64,000 nucleotides of DNA, taken from the NCBI RefSeq assembly GCF_937616625.2, contig NC_065570.1, positions 12,286,001 through 12,350,000 on the forward strand. The letters run 5' to 3'. Source of the DNA: Mercurialis annua. Lineage: Eukaryota; Streptophyta; Magnoliopsida; Malpighiales; Euphorbiaceae. Under the pieces are notes generated by a model. That model worked only from the letters and a program-made list of their open reading frames with translations. It was not told the origin of the DNA and did no database searches. This document shows, one piece after another, positions 43,201-53,458 of the stretch (position 1 is its first letter; each line of letters starts with the position of its first letter). A program made the translations under genes and the position numbers.

Positions 43201-44214
43201 TGGCCTACGTTGTTTCGGGATGCCAACGAGTTTGTTGACCATTGTGACCGATGCCAACGGGTGGGTAACATATCCAAACGTGATGAGATGCCCTTGACAT
43301 CGATTCAAGAAGTGAAGATATTCGATGTGTGGGGAATCGACTTTATGGGGCCCTTTCCGGTTTCATTCAAGAACCAATACATCTTGGTATGTGTCGATTA
43401 TGTTTCGAAATGGGTGGAAGCAGAGGCTTTGCCCACTAACGATGCCAAGGTGGTAGTGAACTTCCTAAAGGGGTTAGTAAACCGTTTCGGGACTCCTAGA
43501 GTGATTATTAGTGACGGTGGCTCACATTTTTGCAACCGGCAATTTGGAGCTCTTATGAGGAAGTATAATGTGCACCATTGAGTCGCTACTCCTTATCACC
43601 CCCAAACTAGTGGCCAAGTTGAGGTTTCGAACCGTGAATTGAAAAGAATTCTCGAGAAGACGGTGAATGGATCCCGAAAAGATTGGTCATTGAAATTGGA
43701 TGATGCATTGTGGGCTTATAGAACGGCCTACAAAACTCCACTTGGGATGTCTCCGTTTCGTATTGTCTATGGGAAGGCATGTCATCTTCCCTTGGAACTT
43801 GAGCATAGAGCATATTGGGCTATAAAGAAGTTGAACTTCGATTTTAAATCGGCGGGAGAGAAGCGGTTGCTTCAACTCAATGAGCTAGATGAGATTCGGT
43901 TTATGGCTTATGAGAACACTAAGCTATATAAAGAGAGAACGAAGAAGTGGCATGACGCCCATATCGCTCCTAAGATATTGGAAGCGGGATCTTTTGTGTT
44001 ACTTTACAATTCACGTTTGAGGTTATTTCCAGGTAAACTCAAGTCCCAATGGAGTGGTCCATTCAAAATCCGGAATGTGGCGAATCATGGTGCGGTGGAA
44101 TTGGAGAATTCTAAGGGCGAAACCTTCAAAGTTAACGGGCATCGGTGTAAGCCGTATCTCGGGCCCTTAACGAACCGAGTGGAAGATGAGATATCTTTCA
44201 CTACTCCTACTTGA
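40207..44214 (+). pseudogene. Element B pol (protease, RT, RNase H, integrase)
   Basis: Continues gag after a frameshift near 40206. The protease loop CDLGASINLMP (about 40525) is the Athila form of the Asp site. RT runs from about 41600 with YRRLNAETRKDHYPLP and the polymerase box FMDDF (about 42060). RNase H begins at CDASDQALG (about 42510), and the integrase zinc finger spans HEASHYG to CDRCQR (about 43140-43260). The integrase core has DFMGPFPVSF and ISDGGSHF, then an in-frame TGA at 43579-43581 just before [13 protein letters not shown]. The open frame ends at 44214. Odd: an in-frame 60-residue stretch (40998-41164) is the palindrome cluster, giving LDRE, LDRD and LSRQ echoes. Confidence 0.92.
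40998..41164 (+). repeat. Palindrome cluster inside the pol reading frame of element B
   Basis: Exact TCTCGATCGAGA at 40998-41009 and 41028-41039, variants at 41101-41112, 41133-41144 and 41153-41164. It lies between protease and RT, keeps the frame open, and shares its pair spacing with the cluster at 44458-44583. Confidence 0.75.
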
Positions 44215-44922
44215 GTTCACCGTTTGACGGTCAAGCTTTCGACCTTAAAAAGCGCACTCGGGAGGCATTCCCGAGAGGTTAGTTTTATTTGTGTTTATTC
44301 CGTTTCCTTGTCTGAGTTAAATCTAGTTTTGTTTTTTTATTATATTTTACTCTCTTTGTTATTTATCATTTTGTATTCAAGATAATGCCGAGGTATTTGT
44401 TTTTTGTTGTGGTGTGTAGGATTGCGTTGAGAAACCATGGCCCAAATTTTTCCCTGGTCTCGATCGAGAAGCTCATGGAATTAGACTTCTCGATCGAGAC
44501 CTTCCTCTCCTTGAGAAGCCGAGAGCATGCCAATTTTGGGGTCTCGATCGAGACTCTTTTTCCCAGGTGGGTCTCGATCGAGACTCCCTCTGAACTCAGT
44601 CAAAGTTGCAATTTCCAAGAGACACAAAAAGAGAAGCACATGGATTGCTGAGGTGACACGATCTTGAACCATTCAAAGGAAACACAATTGACATGGATTG
44701 CTGAGTTGTCTTAATCTCACACATCCATTTCAAAAAATCAAATTTTGCCATAAATGCACACCCACCTCTTCATCTTCTTTAAAAAGCCTTCCTCTTATAG
44801 CAAAAGCCATAAACACCATTCTTATTCTCTTAAGAAATCCGGCCACCACAAAACACCACTCAAACCACCACTAAAAATCAAGGAAAACACATAATCAAAC
44901 ACCCTTTTGCAACCAATCAACA
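44215..44922 (+). other. Spacer between pol and extra ORF of element B
   Basis: No gene. Contains the third palindrome cluster, a short duplication (ACATGGATTGCTGAG at 44638 and 44691), and the leader of the extra ORF. Confidence 0.6.
44458..44583 (+). repeat. Palindrome cluster behind pol of element B
   Basis: Four exact TCTCGATCGAGA sites at 44458, 44488, 44542 and 44572. The stretch CCGAGAGCATGCCA...GGGGTCTCGATCGAGA at about 44518-44553 matches the LTR cluster (CCGAGAGCAAGCCA...), so the clusters are copies of one module. Confidence 0.75.
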
Positions 44923-46288
44923 TGGGCAAATCCGGAACTTCGAAAAGAGCTCCGCTAGCCTCCCAACCAAGGAACTTGAACCATAAAACCCACCACCACC
45001 ACCACGCCCTCAACCAATCCGTTCAAGGAAGAAGACAACCGCCTTTGGTTCAAGAGTTGTCGGCACCACCACTCCGGCCGCCCTCACAAGGCAATATGAT
45101 GCTCCATTCCAAATTCGGTCGGTGGAGGAAGGAGAGCGATTTAAGAAAATTAAGGAGGGGGTTTTTGCTATCCCGTTCATACTTGATTGGCACTCCATCG
45201 TGGTATTGGAAGTACGAACCCGTGTGGAGCGCTACTTTGAAATTCTTGGGTTGCAACGATTAGCGGAATGCTCCACCACCGGATACGAAGAATTAACATG
45301 GGAATTCTTCACCACGCTTCGAGCTCAAGGTGACGACAATTTGACACTCCATTTCCGGCTCCTAGGTGTGGAGCATGTGTTGACAATGGAAATGCTACAA
45401 GCGGAGTTTGGGTTGCCAACTACGGGACTCAAGGACAATCCTAAAGAATTTAGCTATGAAGATGTTTGGTTGGAAGCGTCGGGAATGGAAGGTTACAAGG
45501 CCAAAATGGTCGATGTGAAGGATTTCGTCCTTGTGATTATCTTGAAATGGGTGGGGCACACTTTCGGCGGAAGGCATGAATACAACAAGATCGGTGAAAC
45601 CGAAGTTCTTATGATGAATGCGATTATGCATCCGGATGTGGAGGCCTACAAGTTGAACATGGCGTGTCGATTGATCATGAATTTGAGGGATGTGCCGAAT
45701 GATGATACCAAACTTGGATTTGGTTGGTTGGTAACTCGGATTTCTTTGATGTTGGGTGTTTCCGACGAAGCCTTTGCAAACTTCACTCCGATTCCGGCTA
45801 GAAAGCTCGACTCCGATCACTTGGAGAAACCCGGGTGTGCAAAAGAGGATGACATGTTGCCCTATTACCGTAGGAAGAAGTGGGTCAAGGAACATGGAGT
45901 TGTGGCGGCTTACAAAGCCGAATTTGGGGAAGAAGCGGAATATCCGGGGGAGGCACCACCGGAGCCAACATGACCACCTTCGAGATCGAGAAGAGCGGGG
46001 AAAGAACCGGTAGAATCAAGCACCCAAGGCGAAAGGGTTCCGGCGGATGCACAATGGGGTCACGGTCCACCAATGGGGTTCTATGAGGAACAACGCCAAT
46101 TCATGGCGACGCAAACTCAATTCATGGAGGACCAAAGGAAAATGTGGCGCAAGATGGAGTATTATCAAGAGCGATTGAGGGAAAAAGTGAAACGTCATGG
46201 GCGCGATTTTCGTGACTATGTGAACGGCACGGGCGACATTTGGATTGATACTCCTTCTCCTTCTCCCGAGCCTCCGAAATTCAACTAA
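44923..46288 (+). pseudogene. Athila-type extra ORF (env-position) of element B
   Basis: ATG at 44923 (MGKSGTSKRAP). A frameshift near 45085 leads into the long frame 45122-45973, which resembles the Athila ORF-1 family (PF03078-type): YFEILGLQRL, YEELTWEFFTTL, FRLLGVEH. An in-frame TGA at 45971-45973 is followed by a coiled-coil-like, Gln/Glu/Arg-rich end in the same frame to 46288 (FMEDQRKMWRKMEYY). No transmembrane segment is evident. Its function is not known; the position matches the env-like gene of Athila elements. Confidence 0.75.
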
Positions 46289-47673
46289 ATCGAGATTTGC
46301 ATCCTTCTAACTCAACTCATACAATTTTGCTTATTTTTGTTTTATTTCTTGCTTAGGGGCTAAGCTTGAAATAGTGTGAGGAGGGTTGGCAAAGATTGTA
46401 TCTCGTTTTAGTGTGTTTTATTTCATTGCTTTTATCGCTTTATGTCGAGTCTTTTGGGTCTAGTTTGTTTTAGTTTGTGATAGTTGTTTTAGTTTGTGAG
46501 TCACCTCCGTAATTCTCTTGTTTGAAATCTCGATTATGGAATGAGAATCCGTGCAAATTTAGAAAATTCGTCAAAACAAGTATTATCTCCCGGTTTATGA
46601 ATGTTTAAATGTTTTTATCTAGTTAAACAATTTACGGTTGATGCTTGCTTAATGAAATGCAATGGAATTAGACATGTTGAGTTGGCATTAGGGCAAGTTT
46701 TACAATTGTATGATCTCTAGGCATGACCGAGATACTTGATTCGGATTCATGATGTGTGACCTTGAATTGGAACATTGTTGTGTCGCTTTGACTATGAACA
46801 TACATTGGCATGAATTCATTTGATTTAAGCATTTGAGCACAACACCACTTTTATGTGAGCACTTTTGAGCCTAATAGATTATTGTGAGTGTCTTTTTGCC
46901 GAGAATTCCTAGAATTTGCTCGGTGTCCATTCGAAATTGCAATGTTGAGTAATTGATGATTAGATGAATATGGCATTAGGTGTAACCATTGTTTTAGAGA
47001 CCACTTTAAAAGCCTACCATTGTACCTCTAGAGACACAAGCTTGAGCCTAAACTTTTTGTTGATATCACCATTGTCACCTAGCAATCCCATTTTCTATTT
47101 CCGCTTGAAAACACCCAAAAACTTGACTTGGAAAACTAGTGTGAGGAGGTTGGTGTAGAAGCTTGATGAAACAAGATAGATTGAACTCGAGTTTAAAAGC
47201 CGGAAGTCTATGCCTAAGAAAAAAAGGGGGGAAAAACAAAACAAAGAAAGAATAAAGAAAGTTTATAGAAAAAGAAAAAATAATAATAATAAAAGAGATA
47301 GAAAAGCAAGAAAAGAAAAGAAATAAGGGCATTAGGGTGCAACAAGAGTTCAAATGTGCCAAAATTCCAAGCTAACCTAAGTCCGATGATAGAGTATCAC
47401 CTAGTTTCAAGTCAAGTTTTTAGCCTACATATCAACTTAAACCGTCCCCGAACCTTGGCCACGTTACAACCCTTACAAGTCCATATGATAATTATCAATT
47501 ACCGAGCTAGTAGTGGAGTCTAGGACTATGAGCAAACCTATGGGAATTCCGTGATTGTGTGTTGCATTTCCTTGCCTTAAACACTTGTGCGAAAGAGAGA
47601 AATCATGTGAGAATTATGTGCTCGTGTTTAATGCTCTTGGGTGATTGACTTGGTGTTCATATTCTAAGTTGAC
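46289..47673 (+). other. 3' non-coding part of element B
   Basis: No gene seen. Two copies of a PPT-like word occur at 46372-46389 (AGTGTGAGGAGGGTTGGC) and 47138-47153 (AGTGTGAGGAGGTTGG). A purine-rich stretch lies at about 47215-47330. Confidence 0.6.
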
Positions 47674-48529
47674 TAGAGGTGGCCACGGTTCATAACCCGG
47701 CGGTTCCGGTTCGGAACCGCCGGGTCACGGTTCAAGAAAAAGTGGAACCGGCCCGGAACCGTCTAAGAGACGGTTCCATGACGGTTCGGAACCGGACGGT
47801 TCCGGTTCCGGTTCCGGGTTAAGACAGTTTAGAAAAAAAATTAAAAATAAAATTAAAATTTAATTACTAAAAAATGTAATTTAACAATAAAATAACTCAC
47901 GGAGATAGTATTACAAGAAAATAATTTTTTTTTTTTAAAAAGTTAAAATATTAACCAAAACTTCTACTAAAATAAATACTCCCTCCGTCCCGTTTAAGAA
48001 GTCCCATATTCCATTTTGGGATGTCCCATTTAAAAAGTCCCATTACTATTTTTAGAATATTTTTCCATTGAATACCCTATTTTACCCTTATTTTAGTTCT
48101 CTTAAAAGAGTTCTATGGAAAATTCCACTATCATTAATAGGGGCAAAACATGAAAAAACATGAAAAGACAAGAATAATTAATGTTTTCTTAATCTGTGTG
48201 TAAAGTCAAATGGGACTTCTAAAGTGGGACGGAGGGAGTATAACATATATTTTATTGCAAAAAGTAAATATATTATATAATAAAAATATAATATATATTT
48301 TAAATATATAATATATATTTTTTATTAACGGGTTCGACCCTTGAACCGCCGGTTCCGACCCGGAACCGCCGGGTCACGGTTCAACAAATCTGGAACCGGC
48401 CCGAAACCGCCCTTTGTACGGTTCCGGGCCGGTTTTAGTCCGGTTCCGGGTTTGACCGGTTCCGGTCCGGGTTTGACCGGGCCGGTTCCGGGCCGGTTCA
48501 CGGGCTGACCCGGCCCATGGCCACCTCTA
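47674..48529. mobile_element. hAT-like non-autonomous element inside element B
   Basis: Ends TAGAGGTGGCCA and TGGCCACCTCTA with exact 8-bp duplications AAGTTGAC (47666-47673, 48530-48537). The subterminal parts are dense in GGTTCCGG and CCGGAACCG words on both sides; the centre holds a Stowaway MITE. Confidence 0.9.
47979..48238. mobile_element. Stowaway MITE inside the hAT-like element
   Basis: Ends CTCCCTCCGTCCCGTTTAAG and AAGTGGGACGGAGGGAG with TA duplications at 47977-47978 and 48239-48240. It is the innermost layer of the nest. Confidence 0.88.
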
Positions 48530-48815
48530 AAGTTGACCAAAGTATCGCATGTCCCTTAAATGATAGTGCTCTCATAAGTGCCAATTGAAAGATTTATTAA
48601 CTTCTTGAATTGTTCAAAGTGCCATATTCCTTATGTCTTGTCTATTGCATTCCTCATTTGTTTGCATGATTCGTGAGTTGTTGACACTAGATGTTGCATT
48701 TGCGTTTTCATAAATTGGGAGTATAGTTGTTGGTGAGTAGTCCAATTTTTGCTAAGATTGTGTTCCGTAGTTGTTAAGTGAGAAATTCTTCTTACTTGAG
48801 GACAAGCAAGAGCTT

Positions 48816-48831
48816 AGTGTGAGGAGGTTGG
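48816..48831 (+). promoter_or_regulatory. Polypurine tract of element B
   Basis: AGTGTGAGGAGGTTGG at the border of the 3' LTR. The same word occurs at 46372 and 47138. Confidence 0.65.
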
Positions 48832-50351
48832 ATAGGAGTGAAATACTCCTATCGATTCGAGTCTTTTTAGCATCGCTTCGAACGTTTTATATGCATTTTT
48901 AAAGCAATTGTATGCCTTATTACGTGTATGTGCTATTTCAGGTAATCAGAGCGAATATGAAGGTTTTGGTCAATAAAAGGGCGGAGTATCAAAGAAATCT
49001 AGAAGACGGAAGCTAGAACGCTAGATGAAAGAGACCCAAGGTGTATCAAGGTCTCTATCGAGACAAAGGGATGCAAATCGAGAAGCCTGTTTTTAGGCAG
49101 GTCTCGATCGAGAAGGCTCTTGTACTATGCTTCTCGATCGAGACCATGGTCTCCAAAAGATACCGAGAGCAAGCCAAAATGGGGTCTCGATCGAGAAGCT
49201 TCCTCATAAGAGCTTCTCTATCGAGACATGAAGAAAATAGCTGGAATGAAAATCCTTTTGGGTCCGTGTGCTAGTTGGGCCCATTTCCCCTTTTGGCCAA
49301 ACCTTTGTACTAGTGGATTTGTCATTTAGCCTCTTTTGGCTTGGCTATATAAGGCCTTTTATGTTTTTAGGGTAAACCATTCTACACTTTTTAGCCTCAA
49401 TCCTAATATAGTACTTTTTATCTCCTTTAGTAGAGATCTAAAATTGTTCTTATTGTTCTTGACAAGTAATTTCCAGATTTTAGTTTTCTTTATGATTTTT
49501 CTTCTACTACAAGTCTTATTATTATCTCAAGCTTCATTATCTAGTGAATACTTTTATTTACACACAAGCTCTACTTAAGGTAATTATCTTTCACTAATTA
49601 TGAATAGCAATAGATGTTTAATGATTGTTGATAAATTAGTAATTTTTGTTATCTTCACCATGGTTGGCTAAACCCCATGTTTGGGGGTTAATTTGAATCC
49701 TAGTTGTGTATGATGGGGTTAGGGTTTTGGGGTTGTGTTGATTGTTCTAATTAAGGAGCCTAAAGCTTGCTTAGATTAGCTACCTAAGTATTGTTCTTAA
49801 ATTAATTTTCACCTTGAGAGAGGGTTTATTAGTTGGATTTGTTAATTAGAGACTTAATTAGTAACACCATGAGAGTGGGTTAGTAATTAGGTGGCCTATG
49901 AGTTGTGATTTATTTGTTAATTGCCTCTAATTGCGTTTAGTGCTACGAGAGTAGGTTAAGCTCGATTAGTCGTGGTTTTGTAGCTCTTAGAGGCTCGAGA
50001 GAGCGGGAGTTGCGATCTTAGAACGCTCGGCCCTCGTTTAGAACCCTAAACCCGATACCCTTGATTGCATGACCTAGGAGGATTATTAACTCCCAAACCT
50101 CTTTATCACTTGAATTTCGTTAACTATTATAGTGTTTATTCGTTCTTTTAAATTAGTAATTTGATAATTCCTAGATTAGCATAAGTTTTTAGTAGTTGGT
50201 TGATTGGTTAATAAGAAAAACGCTTATTCCCTTGCTAAACGAATTGAAGATCAAAATCTAATTGACTCACTTTGAACCTCTCATCCTTGTGGGTACGATA
50301 ACTCGGACTTATAGTCCACTATTCACAAGTTGGTAAGTAAAATTACTAACA
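48829..50351 (+). repeat. 3' LTR of element B
   Basis: 1523 bp, almost identical to 36714-38236. By eye the differences are near positions equivalent to 36779, 37870, 37971, 38144, 38167 and 38194, plus one base more at the very start and one base less near 50210. Includes the palindrome cluster at 49051-49226. Confidence 0.95.
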
Positions 50352-50884
50352 CCTTACTCCACCAACAACTGGAGTACCGTACGATATTACACCACCGCCC
50401 CTAAGAAGAGGAGTCCCGGGGCAGACGCAATCACCGTGGAGTTATTACACCCCCAATATCAAGCACCAATGACGTATCTGCAATCCGGATGGTATCTAGG
50501 ATATCCTCCTTGGAATCACCCCAGTTATCAAGGATACCAGAGGCCAATCAACCCCATTCCTTTCCCGTCTTTAGACACAGAAGGAACAGTGACATTGACT
50601 ACATCGGTTCTGCCATATGCAGGGAAGGAAGCGCAACCTACAGTCCCAGCAGATAGGCACAGACCCGAAGCTCTGACGCAATGAAGAAAAGCAGGAGAAG
50701 AAGGAGCAGGAAGGGGGCAGTCCGAGCCAGTGCCTCAGCAGAAAGATGCAAACAAAGGTAAAACGGATGCTCCTCCACGAAACAAAGAAGGAGAATTGAG
50801 GAACAAAGAGAATGACGGAGGCGCAGAAACAATAAAGAGAAATCAAATCCATATCAACAATGAGCCCGTATCCAAGGAAGCCGT
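50352..50884 (+). pseudogene. Element A gag, second piece
   Basis: Continues the gag frame from 36713 (TPPTTGVPYDITPPP). The frame shifts near 50450 to one rich in Pro, Tyr and Gly (SYQGYQRPINPIP), then runs into a charged Lys/Glu region. It is cut at 50885 by solo LTR C and resumes at 52220. Confidence 0.65.
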
Positions 50885-52219
50885 TGATAGGAGTAAAATA
50901 CTCCTATCTTTAGGATGTCTTTTCGTATGCTTTTATATGCGTTCACCTCGTTTTTCATTGGAATTGTATACCTTATAGAGGGTGTGTATGTTTCAGGAAA
51001 TCAGGAGCATTACGGAGAGTTTTGAGGCCGGAATAGTGGAAAATGAGCGGAAGCGGAAGTCAAGTGCGAAAGGAGCTAAATCCGGAAGCAAGAGAAGTGA
51101 TTCCCCACCCCCCCCTTGTTAAGAGGTGTCTCGAATCGAGACACCCCACTTATATGTGTGTCTCGATTCGAGACACTAGAAAAAGAAGAAGCAGAATTGT
51201 ATGCAAGATGTGTCTCGAATAGAGACACATCCATAAGTTGTGTGTCTCGAATCGAGACACATCCAAAAGTTGTGTGTCTCGATTCGAGACAAGAAGAAAG
51301 AAGGGACTCCAGCTTTTCTCAAAACATTTCCTTATTGGGCCAAACATCCAAGATTGGGCTGTGCTTTATTCCTTGTTTTGGGTAGTACTATTTAAAGACA
51401 CCTTATTTTCCTTTTTAGGGTTATGCACTAGATTTAGATTTGTAGCCCCCATTTCAATTATTGCAAGGTAATTAATCTCTAAACTATGTTTACTTCTAAG
51501 GCTTACTTATTAGTTATTGCTATGATGTTTGCGATTAGTAGCTAAATCCCTAGTTTAGGGGTTGTTGATGAAGTTTGGTTGTGATTAGTTGACTAGGGTT
51601 TGATTGGGTATTAGGGTTTGTAGTGATTTGTATGCTTAATGCCTAGGATAGATTGATCTCCTAATCCTAGGTTAAAAGGGTAATTAATTAGGCGAGAGTC
51701 ACTTAATAACCCGGAATTAGCAAATCACTTAGTTAGGGCTTAATCACGCGAGAGCGGTTTAAGGCTTAATCGGTTATAGGTTAGCTTCGTGATTGGATTA
51801 AATTGGTATAATCGAAATTTAATTACGCGAGAGCGATTTAGATTTTGGTGTATTAATTTAATTACAATTAGTTCTAATTGCGGACTCGAGAGAGTGTATT
51901 AGGCATTTTAGAAAGACTTGACCCGAACCAATTACCAAATCAACCCGGGTTAACTAGAACGTTTCAAATCTAATTAACAACCTCTAAACGCCTTTTACCT
52001 ATTGTTTTATCCCGTTTATTATTTAATTACTTTAGTTTTTAATTGCTTCAAGTGTTAATTTCACTAGTTTTAAATTCCGTAACCATTACTATAATTTCAA
52101 TTGATCGTTGCTTTCCGAATTGAACTTCAAAATACGCGTTCGCTCACTTTAAACCTTTTGTCTTCGTGGGATCGATTCCGTATTTCCGGATTATTACAAG
52201 TTAGTATTTTTTGCTAACA
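50885..52219 (+). mobile_element. Element C: solo LTR of an Athila-like element
   Basis: 1335 bp from TGATAGGAGTAAAATACTCC to TTGCTAACA, with exact 5-bp duplications GCCGT (50880-50884, 52220-52224). Both ends resemble those of the element B LTR, but the interior is distinct. Gag of element A continues in frame across it. It was left by recombination between two LTRs of a full element. Confidence 0.92.
51129..51289 (+). promoter_or_regulatory. Palindrome cluster in LTR C
   Basis: TCTCGAATCGAGA or TCTCGATTCGAGA at 51129, 51161, 51245 and 51277, and a variant at 51213. Each sits in a longer GTGTCTCG...CGAGACAC palindrome. It starts 244 bp from the LTR edge, against 221 bp in element B. Confidence 0.75.
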
Positions 52220-53458
52220 GCCGTCTCAGCGCAGAAGAAGAAGAAGGCCCCAGAGAAAGACAAAGAAAGCCACTCCTCAAACAAAAGAAGAGGAGCAGAG
52301 GAGCAAATAGACATTGACGAGAAAATCAACAACGCCATGAGGAAATTTCGAGAGGAATGAAAGGGAGGAGACGAAGACGAGGAGGACGAGGACTCCCCCC
52401 TCAAATCTGAAATCTAATTGGTACGATTCCCTTAAAGGTTTAAATTACCAACATTTGACTCTTTTGATGGAATAGGAGACCCAAAAAGCCACATCTCCAA
52501 ATTCAAAACTATTATGATGCTGCAAGACGTGACGGACCCAATGCTCTGTAGAGTGTTCCCAGCAACATTGCAAGGCTCGGCACAGAAGTGGTACTCATAT
52601 CTCAAGGCTGGCTCAATCGGTTCCTTTTTCGATTTGGCCACAAGATTCAAAGCGCGCTTCAGGACCAACATCCCAATGCAGAAAGGTTCCAGCGACTTAA
52701 AAAAATGTAAACAAGGAGACCAAGAAACGTTGAAGAATTTTGTGGAAAGATTCAATAAAGAGGCGGTCCAAATCGAGAATCTTAATCACGACACAGCCAT
52801 AGAGGCCATGAAGATTGGGACCCGATTTGAAGAGCTCCGAGACAAAATTCTGATGAAAAAGCCAACCACCTTCCAAGACTTAATGCTGATAGCACACAAG
52901 TATGTAGAACTAGACGAAGCAAGGAGAACTTTGACCAAGCAGTCGGAGACAACGAAACAAGACAACTCCAAATATCGAGGAAAGAAAGAGGAGGAGAGAC
53001 CCCGAACGCAGAGATTCGGAGGATCGAGCAGACCTTATGACTTCACGCCACTGAACCGAGCCCCAGTCTATATACTCAGCTGGATGAAGCAAAACCGGGT
53101 GATGTTCAACACCCCCAGAAGAATGGACCCAGACAAGGAACGAGACAAGAGCAAGTACTGTCGCTTTCATGAGGGCTATGGCCACGACACAGATCGCTGC
53201 TGGAATCTTAAAAGAGAGATAGAACAACTAATCCAATCTGACGTGCTGAGGAAATTCGTCCACGAAAAGACAGGAGAAAAGAGGAAAGGAGACACCACAG
53301 AAAAAGAAGAACAGAACAAGAAAGCCAAAGAGGTCGCAGGGGTAATACATGTTATCGATGGAGGTGAGCCTTACAGCAACTCCCAAAAGAAGAAGAGGAA
53401 CAGAAGAGGTTCTGCGACAATTTTCGCAATTGAAAGGGAAATAGCTCAAGAAGTCTCG
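52220..53458 (+). pseudogene. Element A gag, third piece
   Basis: Joins in frame with 50884. Three in-frame stops (52358, 52415, 52433) precede the Gag core FKLPTFDSFDG, then LQGSAQKWYSYL and FNKEAVQIENL, open from 52436 on. A zinc-knuckle-like CRFHEGYGHDTDRC lies at about 53160, followed by a Lys/Glu-rich linker. Confidence 0.8.

Larger units (their letters stand above)
36714..50351 (+). mobile_element. Element B: young Athila-type retrotransposon inside element A
   Basis: 13.6 kb with 1523-bp LTRs and an exact 5-bp duplication CCTTA (36709-36713, 50352-50356). Order: LTR, PBS, gag, protease, RT, RNase H, integrase, Athila-type extra ORF, long 3' part with a hAT insertion, PPT, LTR. By eye the LTRs differ at about 6 substitutions and two 1-base indels, so insertion was recent. 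Even so, the genes carry three in-frame stops and two frameshifts. It carries clusters of the palindrome TCTCGATCGAGA in four places. Confidence 0.95.

Noticed and set aside
45395..45895. 166-codon minus-strand frame in element B
   Set aside because: Shadow of the Athila extra ORF; no recognisable content.
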